A stretch of 32,567 nucleotides of DNA from Hypholoma sublateritium FD-334 SS-4 (taxonomy: Eukaryota; Basidiomycota; Agaricomycetes; Agaricales; Strophariaceae), in NCBI GenBank assembly GCA_000827495.1, contig KN817611.1, positions 47,372 through 79,938 of the forward strand, written 5' to 3'. This document shows positions 21,595 through 32,135 of the stretch, one piece after another. How positions within the stretch are numbered: the first letter of the stretch is position 1; each line of letters opens with the position of its first letter. The translations under genes and the position numbers were made by a program. The notes beneath the pieces were generated by a model, which was given only the letters and a program-made list of their open reading frames with translations, ran no database searches and had not been told where the DNA came from.

Positions 21595-23673
21595 CTATTT
21601 CCTGAACAGCCGCGACAGGCCCAATTTCGGCCGCGCCGTGGACGACGCGCCCCATTCTTCTGAATCACGTCGGATCCCCCACTCCCGTGTCTCCGTGGAG
21701 CGGTCTTCGGATTTCCAGATTCCTCTGAAGATCTTACGGGCTAATGGATAATTTTTGATTTCTCGCTGTTCCTTATTTGCCGCTGCACTTTCCTGCCAAT
21801 CTCGTGTTGCTTCTAGGATTCCTTTCGGTTTATCATATGCCGCCTCCATGGATTCCAGTTGATCCTGCTCTTCCGCTGTATCCGAATCAGCCAGCGGAAC
21901 CGACTGACCCTCAATTTGACTCAGGATCTCCGAGATGTTGTGATGTCTTCTTAGGGTTTCCAGACTATCCGGATGCTTCTTACTGGCATAACGGACAATG
22001 ACGTTGAGCTGCTGCTGATAAATAATGCCGCCAGGTCCATCACCAAAATCCTGCATAATTGTGAGTAGTATTACAGAAAACCTTATCAACAGCGGACGCA
22101 CCAATCTCTGAACACAAATGATATAGTAGGAAAAATCAGCGCTAATAAGATTTTCGATTTTGTCTGGATCAAAGGCAATCACATGACGTCGCAATTCAGC
22201 AGTTGCTTCTGCGTCAGTGAGGTACATATCAAATGGGATATAGCCTTGGAAGCATATAATGAGTTAACAATATTGATCTGTCAATTTGTAAGCTTACCTC
22301 GATAACCAACTGACATCACAAACTTATATGCCATCACTGAGAGGCGGGTAGACCAAGCGGAACGATTAATGTAGTATTCTTGAGAGCGTTCCTTGTCAAG
22401 GAGGAAATCTGGAAGCGAGGCGTGAAGGAACTCTATGTTATTCCCACTTGTACAGTCTATAACTGACTGCAGGGGAGCCAATGCAACATATATGTCGACA
22501 GTCTGCAATCCGAGGAACTCCGGGAATTCATCGGGGAAAGAAGAGTGTGAGAGCATTACAAATGTCAAAATGAGGGAGGTTACTTCAAGATCTTGAACCT
22601 GGGAAAAAATGTGCCGATACAGTGCATCGAGCTGCGCAAAGGGAGTCAGCGCGCCGCGAGGTAGAAGCCCGCGAACGATCTTGAGCTGCTGCTCAGGGTG
22701 ACGACCAAGCATGGAACAGAATTTGATGACAACTGAGGCATAAATGAACTGGCCTGACGATTTCACGATGATTTCCTGGACATCTGTTTCCTCAGGCCAG
22801 CTGTTGCTGAGAAGGCGAGAAAAGGGGTGTGTCTGCTTGATTTCATCAAAGCAATCATTGAGAAATAGGCGAATATCGTTGTCTGGAAGGTAAGTATTGT
22901 CCAGTGCCAAGTTCCGAGTAATGTTTGAGAGTGCAGCAGACCTAAACACAGTACTGATTTGATCTTCGGTACGGCTTGCAAAGAATGCGACCGCGGGAGT
23001 GCTATTGGAGCTCACAGAATCTGCAATGATGCGGATAATGGTGGCTTGGTCGACTTTGCTATTGCATTCGTCTACACCATCGAAAAGGAGGACAAGCGTG
23101 CGCAGGTGTAAAAAAGTGCGCTTCAGCTCGCGAAGCGGGCCAAATATAAGGAATTCAAACTGGGTTTTCAGAGATTTTGTGAAAATGAGTGAATCCGACT
23201 CGATTCTGGGGATAATGATTGGCTTCAGGTCAGGTATACTCTGAAGAAGCTGATGGACGAGCGTCGCGACGAGGTGGTTTATGTTGTTTCGAGTGGAATC
23301 TGTTCGGAAAAAGAAGAAGCGGGCGATAGGTATGTTCCTTTGAATGCACAACTCCACGATGGATCGGCCGATTGCGGATTTTCCAGCACCCGCGGCGCCA
23401 TTGAGCCACAGGACCCAGTGAATTCTGGTGACGGCGAGAATAATCCAATTCATGATTTCGTCCAAGACGGCCTGTCGAGTGTTCGGATGGCACTTGGGCG
23501 CATCAACGTGCTCTGGTGAATCGAATGCAGATGTTGCAACATGCGCCTGTAGATGTTTAAAACCATCTGCGTACCCTAAATCAGCGCTATGTATTATGTG
23601 ACTGATTGAACACCAGCGCACCATCCGCTTCATGACAATTATGCCCATTCTTTATATTACGGTCCAAGGGCAT
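21595..23673 (-). pseudogene. NLR3: NACHT-domain NTPase with damaged 5' end
   Basis: Most of the protein is intact: exon 1 to 22298, the 53-bp intron 22297-22245, exon 2 22244-21595, with P-loop GAAGAGKS, Walker B VLLFDGVDEC and the tail ending GLSRLFRK. The 5' end differs in two ways. The start equivalent to NLR2 (ATG at 23673) opens a frame in which about 27 codons, including the whole GNVQINGG motif, are missing. Then 4 extra bases near 23600-23605 shift the frame after ADGALVF. An ATG at 23648 in the other frame reads through to the NACHT domain and would give about 666 residues with an unrelated first ~15. It is either a pseudogene or an NLR with a replaced N terminus. The C-terminal region is longer than in NLR2 by an insert rich in Glu and Lys. 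Confidence 0.85.
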
Positions 23674-23770
23674 TGGGTGATAATGTTCCGTGAATGCGTG
23701 AACGGCGATGCAGTGGGAGTGGGAGTGAGAGTGAGCGACATACCCCAGGCTTTGTGTCAGCGCTGCTGTA

Positions 23771-23885
23771 TTACACAGCCTCAGACCTACACTGCACATA
23801 GCCTCCCGCACAAGCTGTGTTAATTCAATAGCGATACCAGTCCTATTCTTACTGCACTGTTGTGTTATTCTTGATCGATGGGCAT
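23771..23885 (-). promoter_or_regulatory. Conserved upstream block of NLR3
   Basis: On the minus strand it reads CATCGATCAAGAATAACACA, CAGTGCAG, AAGAATAGGA, TATCGCTATTGAATTAACAC. It keeps the block seen at NLR1 and NLR2 but lacks about 20 bp between AAGAATAG and TATCGC. The leading CCCATCGAT is shared with NLR1 only. Confidence 0.45.
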
Positions 23886-25364
23886 TGGGCGGGAGAATGG
23901 AGGTCGGCGGGCCGGCGCTTGAATAGCCTAGCGCGCCAGCGCGTGCGGCTTGATTGCGTTTTCGCCGAGCGCGTCCACCCGTCCTGTATACGCGTACACT
24001 TTTAGCCAGCCAACACCACGAGGAATCATCCCTGTTTTCCCTCCCATATGTCCACACTGTCCCATGTATGCACTACTGCTCCTCACAGAGCCATCTGCGC
24101 TACATGCGCCACTGAGTTGATAGACGGCGCTCGTCCTGCTCTTGTTCTGCCGCATCTGCTCTCACCCACGTGTGCCACGGCGTTAACGGCACCTGCGCTG
24201 CTCCTGCTTATCCAACGTCGCCATCTGCCCAGCGCCTGATCTCCCTGACGTCGCGACACGCGTGGCTGGATATGGGCATTATCAATCAGTTTCAAGGGCC
24301 GGGCGCCGCCTGTCGTCCTGTCGTCCTGCTGTGCTTCCATACCTCCTGCTCACCTCGCCAATCTCACTCTCGTGAGTTCGATGCTGGAGTCTTATTCTCC
24401 TGTGCAGCCCATCCTATTTTTTCCCATGAGCCTCTCGTTTCTCCCAAATGTATATTTCCTGCGCGTCTACGCCGCTCCGCACGCCCGGACTGCCTCGTTG
24501 CCCCCGCGCTGCTCTTGTGCGAGATTGAGAAGGAGGGGGTTATCTGGGCGTTTAAATAGGTGTCGCATTCTGGGCGCGACGATGTAAGTGTTCGCGGTGT
24601 TTTTCCTTCTCTGCTCTGCTGCATACTCTCTCTGCATCACCCTCTCCTTTGCATTTGATCCCTCATCCTTTCTGGACCCGTTGCTCTCCACCCTGCGTTC
24701 CGTCCTCGAGGCCATACGTGTCATTTGAGTTTGAATTATTACGCAGTGTGTGCGAGGATAGCGCTGTCGATCGGGAATAGGGAGATCAACCATCAACATG
24801 GCGAATCATCTATCAATGAAGGTGGGTACGTTTGATTATTACGCCCGTGTGTGTTGTTGACGGCTGTAAGCTGTAATCCTAGAAGTCAAGCAGAGAGCCC
24901 ACATTAGCGATGCTATCTAAATCCCATATTCGGCGCGCGCTTCATGGACATGCGCTCCCCACCTTGATATATTGCGCGTCATGATTAAATGCACACGTTT
25001 TGACCGCGCGGGTGCTGTACAGTCTGCTGCGCCAGAATATCGCACTGCACGTCGGTCGACCGAATACCAGCGAATGTAAATTATAGATATGTAATGCTAT
25101 GCGGACTACCTTGGCTGCGTGTACCACTGAAAAAGTCAAGCGCATGTGGATAATATGTCCTCGCTCTTTCACTGCATGTGACTCGAAGTTTGCTTGGTGC
25201 TTCGCTGCTGGTAAGGAATGTTATTCTTGAAAATAATTTACTAACTAGTTCGTATATGTACGGTAGTAGAAATTTCACTCCTTCTATTACTTGTACTAGT
25301 CATGTAGAGTATTTTAATGAGAATGTACGTGCGAGCGCGTTGGAGCGCTCACAAGATAAATAAA

Positions 25365-25700
25365 ATTAGCACGACGTCGTGTGAATGTTCCTGATTTAGC
25401 AACTGCTTCCAGACCTCACACAGCCAAATACCGTCCCGACTTACGACGAAAACTTGAACTTGAACTTGGACGTTCCATTCCCATGTCCGCACACCCCCTG
25501 CCGCCTTCGCCACCTGCGCGCCTACGCCCGTAAGCCCTCTTACAATGCAGGGAGCTCCCTCCGCGTACGCCATCGCGGAGTCTCCTAGCATAGGCCTCTA
25601 ATATAGAGTAGGTGCGCAGCGAGCGAACGGCACGCCGCTCCCGTATCCATCCACCCCACGTCAGCATCGCCCAGCAGCTGCATATACCGAACGCACGGCG
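25365..25700 (-). repeat. TTGGCTGTGTG repeat family, inverted copy
   Basis: The reverse complement reads CGGGACGGTATTTGGCTGTG, then GGTCTGGAAGCAGTTGCTAA and ACACGACGTCGTG, matching 7271-7345. The outer part, CGCAGCGAGCGAACGGCACG to GCATATACCGAACGC, matches the inverse of 7030-7110 and includes the uninterrupted equivalent of the hAT-like MITE insertion site. Confidence 0.65.
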
Positions 25701-27234
25701 GGCGTGGCCCCAATAGCGTTAGGTATTTTTGTCTCTGTGAGCTGAGCGATGCTTGTTGCGCGGCCATCCTGGAGCCCATGTACCGTCTATACAATTTCAA
25801 TCAATAACGGCGTCCTCGTTTTAGATGCGGACTTCCACTCGGCTTCACGCTTGTGTAGAAGCGGAGATTCTTCGGATTATAGGTATGTCGTCTGGCCGTC
25901 ATCTCCGTGCGGCGCTCTCTGACCACCAACCGCAGTGCCCTTCTGGCTCCCTCCGCCGTGTCGTCGCTGGGCGCCGGCCACCATCTTATCAGCCTCATAC
26001 ACCTGCCGCCACCGCCCACTAAATTTCTCTCCCCGTTTTCCAGTGCAGCCCGTTTGTCCATACAATCGGAATATATGTTCGCTCCCTTTCTGCACGTCTC
26101 CCATCCCGTCCGCCTACGCCACGCCGTCTCCTCCGCCCCCGCCAGCCTTCGCCTCCCCATGCTTCATTACTGCCGGTCGCCATCCATCGCACCGTCGCGC
26201 TGCAGTACCGCCAGCATTTTCGCCCTCGCACCTGTTGCCTTGGCCACTGCGATCTCAATCGTCATCGTCATCGCCCGGTCTGTCGCTCCATGTCGCCCGT
26301 CGTCGGTCAGGTCCTCCCCAAGCGCGCCTATGAGCATGAACAATCCTCGCCTGCCTGCCCTGCCCTGCGTCCTCCGCCCACACCGCGTTGGCCTCGCCCC
26401 GCTCTCTGTCCGTCTCGCCGTCGCTCCGTCGCTCCCCCGCACCTTCCGTCTCTTCCCTCCGGCCATCCGAATTCGATCAATGTCGCGCTGGCGCTCGAGT
26501 ACAGCCATTCCGCCCGCCCGTGTCGCTCCATAATTCGCCCCCTTGTATAGACACACATTCTCCTGCCTTCGCCGTCCAATCTCCTCCCCATCTTTCCCTC
26601 TACACCCCGTCCATCCATCCATACAGTTCTCTCTGGATATACGTACGCCCTACGCCCGTCTGCACCCAGAGCACGCCCACCGCCTGTAGCGCTTTCTTTT
26701 GTCCGGTTCTGCGCCTCCGCGGCACCTTCTCCGCCCATCTGATTGCGATCAACATACCATCATTGTTCGCTGTGCAGTCGATCCGCTTATCCGCGCAGCC
26801 CAGCGAGTTGCTTGCCTGGATAGAAGTACGTCATTTGTCGTCGCCGGCGCTGCGTGCGCACCGAACGCGGCGTATCTTTAAATTTGGGTCGGCGTATCTG
26901 CTGTGCGGCGTTAGACGTGGTGTCGCGCTGCCGTCCCCGCCCCGGCCACACCCAAAGGCCCCTGCTCCTCAATCATTACTATGCAGCCCATTCGCTCATC
27001 CCCTCCGAAAGTCGAGTCGTTTGTCTATCTGCACGCCACCACCCGTCCTTGCCGCGCGCCGCGCCGTTGCTACTCGGCGCCGCTCCCGAGCCTCCCGCAT
27101 CGTCATCCGCCCAGTGCTCCACTCTATATGCACCTCCCCATATCCAGGCCGCGGGCAGCAACTGTCAGGAAAGGGCTTCTGGGCGCTTCCCGTCGTGCTT
27201 CCGCTGTCGCGTCTGCCGCACCCACCCCGCGCAT

Positions 27235-27400
27235 CCCACGTTCATTTGATGTATCCAGCGCGTCGCCGCGTCCAGAGCTCTCTGTACATTCCGCTGTCCC
27301 CATGCTGCACATGTGCAGCATATATGCCGGGGGGACGTAATGTTTCTCGCATTGCAGCTCTGGGCGCGCCACCTCGCGTCTCTTCGTGCGCCCTACGCTC
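27235..27400 (-). repeat. CGCGCCCAGAG / GTCCCCCCGGC block, inverted copy
   Basis: The minus strand reads GGCGCGCCCAGAGCTGC..., ACGTCCCCCCGGCATATATG and GCATGGGGACAGCGGAATG. This parallels 5088-5200 and the split copy at 11397-11449 plus 12088-12170, and it preserves the site where the 637-bp MITE inserted in copy C. Confidence 0.6.
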
Positions 27401-28322
27401 CTGTGTTCTAAAATGGCCAGGCCTCGCACGGTGTGCCATCTCCTTGTCGTCCGCGTGCGGATATATTTTAGGTCAATGATTCTGTCGATCAGTCGAGCGC
27501 TGTACGGAATAGTGCTCAGGATGTCGAATCTTCGAGAGATAATTCGGTTATGACGGTACGTTGACGTGTACCAGTTTGTGTCGGTTCTAAATATGCTTTA
27601 GGTATACTAGCGTGGGCTACGCGCACATGGCTGGCGATTCACTCGCGTGTATACGTGACCCATGCCCGTATGCGCCTTGCACGTGGATACCGTTTGGCGT
27701 GCCGCTGTTGTGCGAAACAGCGCATGGGCGTTTGCGCTGCCGCGGCGCGTTTCCTTTGTGCTCGTCTTCTGGTCTGGTCTGATCTCTTCATTGCGTTCAA
27801 TGATCTCCTGGCCGTCCCCTCCGTCGTACCCCCGCGTCGCGCCCATGCGCGTGCTAGGAGCTTGAAAGTTCATCAATGTATGCGCGACGCCGCTATCGAT
27901 CGACGCGGACAGGCTGGATATCGTCTCGAGGTGCCATTCTGGCGATGAAGGTGCGCAGACGGTCGAGTCGTGCATGCGCCTGCGCTGATTTCGGATTGTC
28001 CGTATTAGCGTTGGTTTCCTGCTCGTGGGCGGTGGGTAATTGACTAACCCACTTCTCTGATATTGACCGCTTCCTCTTCATCGCCCCGTGCGACCTATCC
28101 TGCACGTCTACGCCACGCACTGCTCCCGATACCAGTCATCCGCGTCCCGTGTCTACGTCATGTTCTACGGCTGGAGTCATAATATATTGCAAATTCTGAT
28201 AACACACGCGTTTGCGATACGCTAGTGATCGTTGTGTATCTTATTTATTACACAAGCATTGTATCCGGGGCGGACGATTTGGAGATCTACGTATAGGTGA
28301 TAAGTAATTTATTAGTCCAACT

Positions 28323-28364
28323 TTATTTCCTGAACAGGCGCGACAGGCCTGATTTCGGCCGCGC
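28323..28364 (-). pseudogene. NLR4 remnant: last 13 codons only
   Basis: The minus strand encodes A-R-P-K-S-G-L-S-R-L-F-R-K and a TAA stop, nearly identical to the end of NLR3 (A-R-P-K-L-G-L-S-R-L-F-R-K). The bases just after the stop (AAAGTTGGACTA) also match the flank of NLR2 and NLR3. Homology ends abruptly at about 28365, so the rest of the gene has been deleted or displaced by the transposase-bearing segment to the right. Confidence 0.75.
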
Positions 28365-28981
28365 CTAGTTAGTCTCGTACCAATACCGTCCGAACAAAAT
28401 TGGAGCATTCCTCTGCCTTTTGAGAACCCCGTTGAAGTTCGTTGTTGTGGAGAGCGTATGCAGAGGAAAAGGCAGACATTGTTTACTTGTTGGCAGGCGT
28501 TGTGGTGTGACCCGGATGTGACTCCGACGACCGCAAAACCTGACACTCCTTTTTGCTGCGTCCTTTTGGGTATCTTAAAATTAAGATAAAATCTTGAAAA
28601 AGATGGATTATGGTAGAACGTCAGTATTGGAACCATGTTTTCTGAACTCATGAAAGAATCCGATTGCTTCAAAAGCCTACATAAAATAAATAGTCCAAAA
28701 CTTTACACTGCCCTGATGAAACCCCGACTTTGATCTAAGCCCCACTCACGTTTCACGTGGGTGGGTTGCTTACAGCAGATTTCGAAAGTAATGAGATCGC
28801 GCCTTTTTTATTTTTCGGCTTGCCATAAGTGGAAAATCCGCATTAGGAAGCTCGGAACGGGTCCCGCCATTACCCGGCACCTTTCTCTACCTCCCGTCAT
28901 CATCTTCGTAAGATATCCTCTGCTTTGCAGCACTCTGGAGCTTTTACACACATACTATAACCTGCTAGGCCTTGATCTAAC
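28365..28981. other. Segment between the NLR4 remnant and the transposase
   Basis: This is AT-richer unique-looking sequence. It contains a strong hairpin at 28741-28765, and the motif TACACTGCCCTGATGAAACC at 28706-28725 resembles a mariner-type terminus (TA followed by CACTG). I could not find a matching inverted copy downstream of the transposase. No gene is supportable; the 143-codon minus-strand frame 28241-28672 runs through the NLR4 remnant out of frame. Confidence 0.35.
28741..28765. other. Stable hairpin upstream of the transposase
   Basis: Arms 28741-28751 (CCCACTCACGT) and 28755-28765 (ACGTGGGTGGG) pair over 11 bp with one mismatch around the loop TTC. It could be a subterminal structure of the transposon or an E-box-like (CACGTG) site. 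Confidence 0.5.
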
Positions 28982-30130
28982 ATGGTTAACCGAAGAATTG
29001 GCCCTGACTTGAAGGAAACCGCCCTCCGGCTATGGGAACTTGGCTGGGATACAGACCTGATCACGGAAAGTCTCTGCATCTCTCGCGCAAGTATCTATCG
29101 CTGGCGCAAAATATTTGAGGAGTTTCAGACTGTCAATCGTCCACCTTCGGCTCCAATTGGACGACCCCGGGCTATTATCCGAGCTGTGATGACAGCAATT
29201 ACCGAAGTTTACCACAACGAGGCGGATGCTTATCTCGACGAACTTGTCTGGTGGCTCGCTATACATCACGATATTCCTATCTCTCGAGGTGCTCTTCAAA
29301 AAAACCTGGTTAGTGCTGGGCTTACCCGTAAACTGCTTCGTAAGATTGCGCGAGAACGAGATGAAGAAGTACGAGCTGAATTCCGTGCAATTATCGAGGA
29401 TCATTCACTTGGGCTAGGCGAAGAGTTCATTTTCATTGATGAAATGAGCAAGAATGATCATGACACAGCACGACGATATGGAAGGGCTCGATCTGGAGAG
29501 CGAGCTGACTTCGTTGACAATTTTGTCCGTGGGGACAGATACTCCATGGTGGCCGCAATCACCGTCGAAGGATACATGTCAACACGTGTGATTCCTGGAT
29601 CATTCGACGCTATTGAATTCCGTGATTACGTTGTGGAACAGATTGTAAATCTTTATTCAGAGCTGTCCACAATATTACTGATAAACTTTTATAAAAGCTT
29701 CCCGACACCAATCCGTATCCTGGTAATCGGAGTATTCTGATTATGGATAACTGCCGTATCCACCATAACCCTGAGCTTGTTGAGATGGTAAACACAGCTG
29801 GTATGTATAGTGTCATATAGTCTTTTTCTATTGGATTCCAACTGATTTCTTTGTTGCGTACAGGCTGTTTACTGATCTATCTTCCTGCGTACTCACCGGA
29901 TCTCAATCCCATTGAAGAATCATTTAGCACCTGTGAGATGAGCCTACTCGTTTGTCTCTTTATTTACTGACTTGTTTACAGTAAAATCATTCCTTCGACG
30001 ACATGGACTCCAAATTCGTGCCGAAAATAACCCAGAGAGGGCACTTATAGAGGCTTGTGGATGTGTTACGGCAGAAAAGGCTTATTCTTGGTTTTGTCAT
30101 GCAGGATACATATGGAATATAAACATGTAA
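28982..30130 (+). CDS. DDE_3-type (IS630/Tc1-mariner superfamily) transposase, four exons
   Basis: This encodes a cut-and-paste transposase. Proposed exons are 28982-29644, 29698-29800, 29864-29932 and 29982-30130; introns of 53, 63 and 49 bp have GT...AG ends, and the join gives 327 residues without a stop. Residues 7-47 form a helix-turn-helix (DLKETALRLWELG ... SRASIYRWRK), followed by a second winged-helix-like region to about 130. The catalytic triad is recognisable: D153 in FIFIDEMS, D238 in LIMDNCRIHH, and E273 in SPDLNPIE. The C terminus has LRRHG, as in fungal relatives. An unspliced reading would end at 29740 and lose two catalytic residues, so the introns are needed. All catalytic residues are present, so it may be functional. 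Terminal repeats were not identified. It is convergent with the next gene, 163 bp away. Confidence 0.88.
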
Positions 30131-30293
30131 TCGGCGGTTGTAATAGTGGACATTTGTATGGACGGTATGCAATTATAAGTACAGCTTTATTGGTCGACAG
30201 AATAGCTACAAACACAATGCATAAAGGACGAACTTTGAAGCAGGAACAATCACGGCAATGAAAAGAAAGCATATGAACAAACGAAAGCTTGAT

Positions 30294-32071
30294 TTATGTG
30301 GGGGCATGGTTCCAACAGCCAGCCTTGACATCACGTATGAATATTTTGTGTTTTGCGACAAAATCATCCCATGAAAGCTTCGAAAAGCCTGCATGACCTT
30401 GCCAATCTTCACGCTCAAGCTTCTCTGCACGGCGGTCTCCAGGCTGAAACTTGAGCTTCTCTAGTCGGCCTTTATCCTCTTCGTCGATCTCATATTTCTC
30501 GCAAAAGTCGCTCAATGATACAGGATATGGAAGCGCAATTTTGAGGGGAGATGTTGGGGCAGAACCAGGTGCAGCAAGAGGTGTCTGTGGACGTGCAGAT
30601 GGATGAGAGCGAGGATCTCCATAATGAAAATGCGGCGGCTGTGGATAGGCTGGAGGATATGGCGGATAAGCGAATGGTGGTGGTGGATAATATGATCCTA
30701 GAGCGCCTGCTGCCTGAGCGTAAGGTGGATAACCATATGGCATCATCGGAGCTGGGTAGTATGGGTTGGCATTTGCATTCGGTGGTGCTGGTGGTGCCTC
30801 TGCTGGTGTTGCTAGTGGTATAGGAGCACCAGGCCCACGAATTCTCTGTGCATGTGTGAAATGAGCGCTGGCTGGTGGACTTTCAAGGGTAGCTGTTGGG
30901 GGGTCATCTATCTATTGAACAAAGTCAATACAGCCTCAAATAAGAGAAATACAAGCTGTAACATACTATATGCGAAGCCCATACCCTGAGCTTGATATCA
31001 TTCAGCTTCCAAGAGTTTTTATCAATGGTTACCACCCGGTCGTGCGGCCATCGAGGGTCGTTTCCAATTGGGAACTTCTCGCAAAGCTGATCGACCACGG
31101 CATTGATTGCTGGGTCAATCGCAGACTAAAATGACATCAGCTTCCAGTATAATAGAGCAAAATTGTGCATATACTTTACCTTTTGTTCGCGAAGGGTTGA
31201 CCCCAATGGACCCTCCTTGCGTTCATCATCATCCAAGCGTTTATCTTCCTGTATACTAATACATCAGATCCAGATAAAACACTGATTAGGGGCATTTACG
31301 TACCTTGCTTCGAGAGCTGTTCGCCACCTTTGAGAGCGGTGGCATTGAAAGGGTCACAGTACACTCCTTTTTCTTCGCCGAGAGCTCGTTCATCTTGTTG
31401 AGCAGTGCTCGGTAGCCCTGCTCACTTGAGAGCGGTTTTTTCTTGTCATTCGCTGGTGTGATGAGCTTCCATACAAGCTGTGATTGGTTGATTGTCGTGA
31501 CGGCAGCAGAAAATCCAGTATCCACCACACACGCCGCAAGCAGACTGAGAAATTCAAGATGGGTTGTATTGGCATAAAAAAAGAAAGGGCCCTGCGCCGT
31601 TGATGTCTCCTTGGCCTTTACTGTGCGCGGGGGAGAGATGATGTCGATATATGCAGTGAATTCAGTGGGAGGCTCAGGCTTTGGACGTTTTTCTGGCCTC
31701 TGTATCTCCTCAGCCCCATCGGAGGTAAGCATGTCTTCTTCGTCTGAGGAATTGACACCTTCACCCTCAATTGCATCCCAAGCTTCATCGTTAGCAACCA
31801 CAGCTGCCACAGCTTGAGAACTGCCAGCCACAGCGCGTGCAATCAGAACCTGAGATTGGTTTGCCTGTGAGGCCTTCTTGGTTCTCTTCTTGCGCTTTTT
31901 CTCCTCTGTTGCAGGAGTCCCAATAAACCATTTACGCACTAGATATAGACATGCTATTAGTTTTTACAATCACGGCATATGAGAAAAAAGTAACGGACGT
32001 CCAGGGTCTTGGGAGAGTTCTGCAATAGCCTCACGGTGAACTTGTTGGATTCCTTCCTTGGCATCTGACAT
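30294..32071 (-). CDS. Uncharacterised 511-residue protein, five exons
   Basis: I do not recognise a named family. Proposed exons are 32071-31999, 31938-31304, 31248-31180, 31125-30985 and 30911-30294; the introns of 60, 55, 54 and 73 bp are all GT...AG and the joined frame is open for 511 residues. The first intron has a weak 5' site (GTCCGT). Residues about 37-46 are a basic nuclear-localisation-like cluster (EEKKRKKRTKK), followed by an acidic serine stretch (SSDEEDMLTSDGAEE). Residues 330-430 are rich in Pro, Tyr and Ala (PYGYPPYAQ, PPPFAYPPYPPAYPQPP). The last 80 residues form a compact conserved-looking region with SDFCEKYEID, LKFQPGDRRAEKL, LSWDDFVAKHK and a final DVKAGCW. I believe this terminal pattern is common in agaricomycete hypothetical proteins. 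Nuclear localisation is inferred. It could be a passenger of the adjacent transposon or an unrelated host gene. Confidence 0.75.
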
Positions 32072-32135
32072 GGTGGTAGAGTCACATAGGATAGTTACCC
32101 TATATAGTATATAATGACTCATCAGTGATCTACAA
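32072..32135 (-). promoter_or_regulatory. Likely core promoter of the 511-residue gene
   Basis: The minus strand reads TATATACTATATAGG about 27-41 bp before the proposed start codon at 32071. The TATA-like run is unusually close to the ATG, so transcription may start further upstream or the leader is very short. Confidence 0.35.

Larger units (their letters stand above)
23886..28322 (-). repeat. Flank module F, inverted counterpart of copy B, plus 3' flank of the NLR4 remnant
   Basis: Read on the minus strand the order matches copy B upstream of NLR1: sequence like 7560-7770 at 24950-25180, the TTGGCTGTGTG repeat at 25365-25700, sequence like 6880-7010 at 25700-25840, the purine-rich minisatellite at 25850-26800, the CGCGCCCAGAG block at 27235-27400, and the CATGCACATGCAGCC-type block at 27605-27665. 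The stretch 27670-28322 leads to the NLR4 stop codon. Long frames such as 26388-27479 (+) are Arg/Pro/Ser-rich artefacts of GC-rich repeats. No gene is supportable; 24000-24940 holds nothing I recognise. Confidence 0.55.

Noticed and set aside
26388..27479. 363-codon plus-strand open frame
   Set aside because: Same compositional artefact in the inverted module; other frames there are equally long and none has a recognisable motif.
28323..28369. Possible Helitron 3' end (GC-rich stem followed by CTAG and T)
   Set aside because: The stem is part of conserved NLR coding sequence that exists without the CTAG in NLR2 and NLR3, so the resemblance is coincidental.
28241..28672. 143-codon minus-strand open frame
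   Set aside because: It crosses the NLR4 remnant in a different frame from its conserved codons and has no domain, so it is a chance reading frame.
29645..29740. Unspliced end of the transposase frame
   Set aside because: Reading on gives a non-family tail and loses the second and third catalytic residues; removing a 53-bp GT...AG intron restores family sequence at once.
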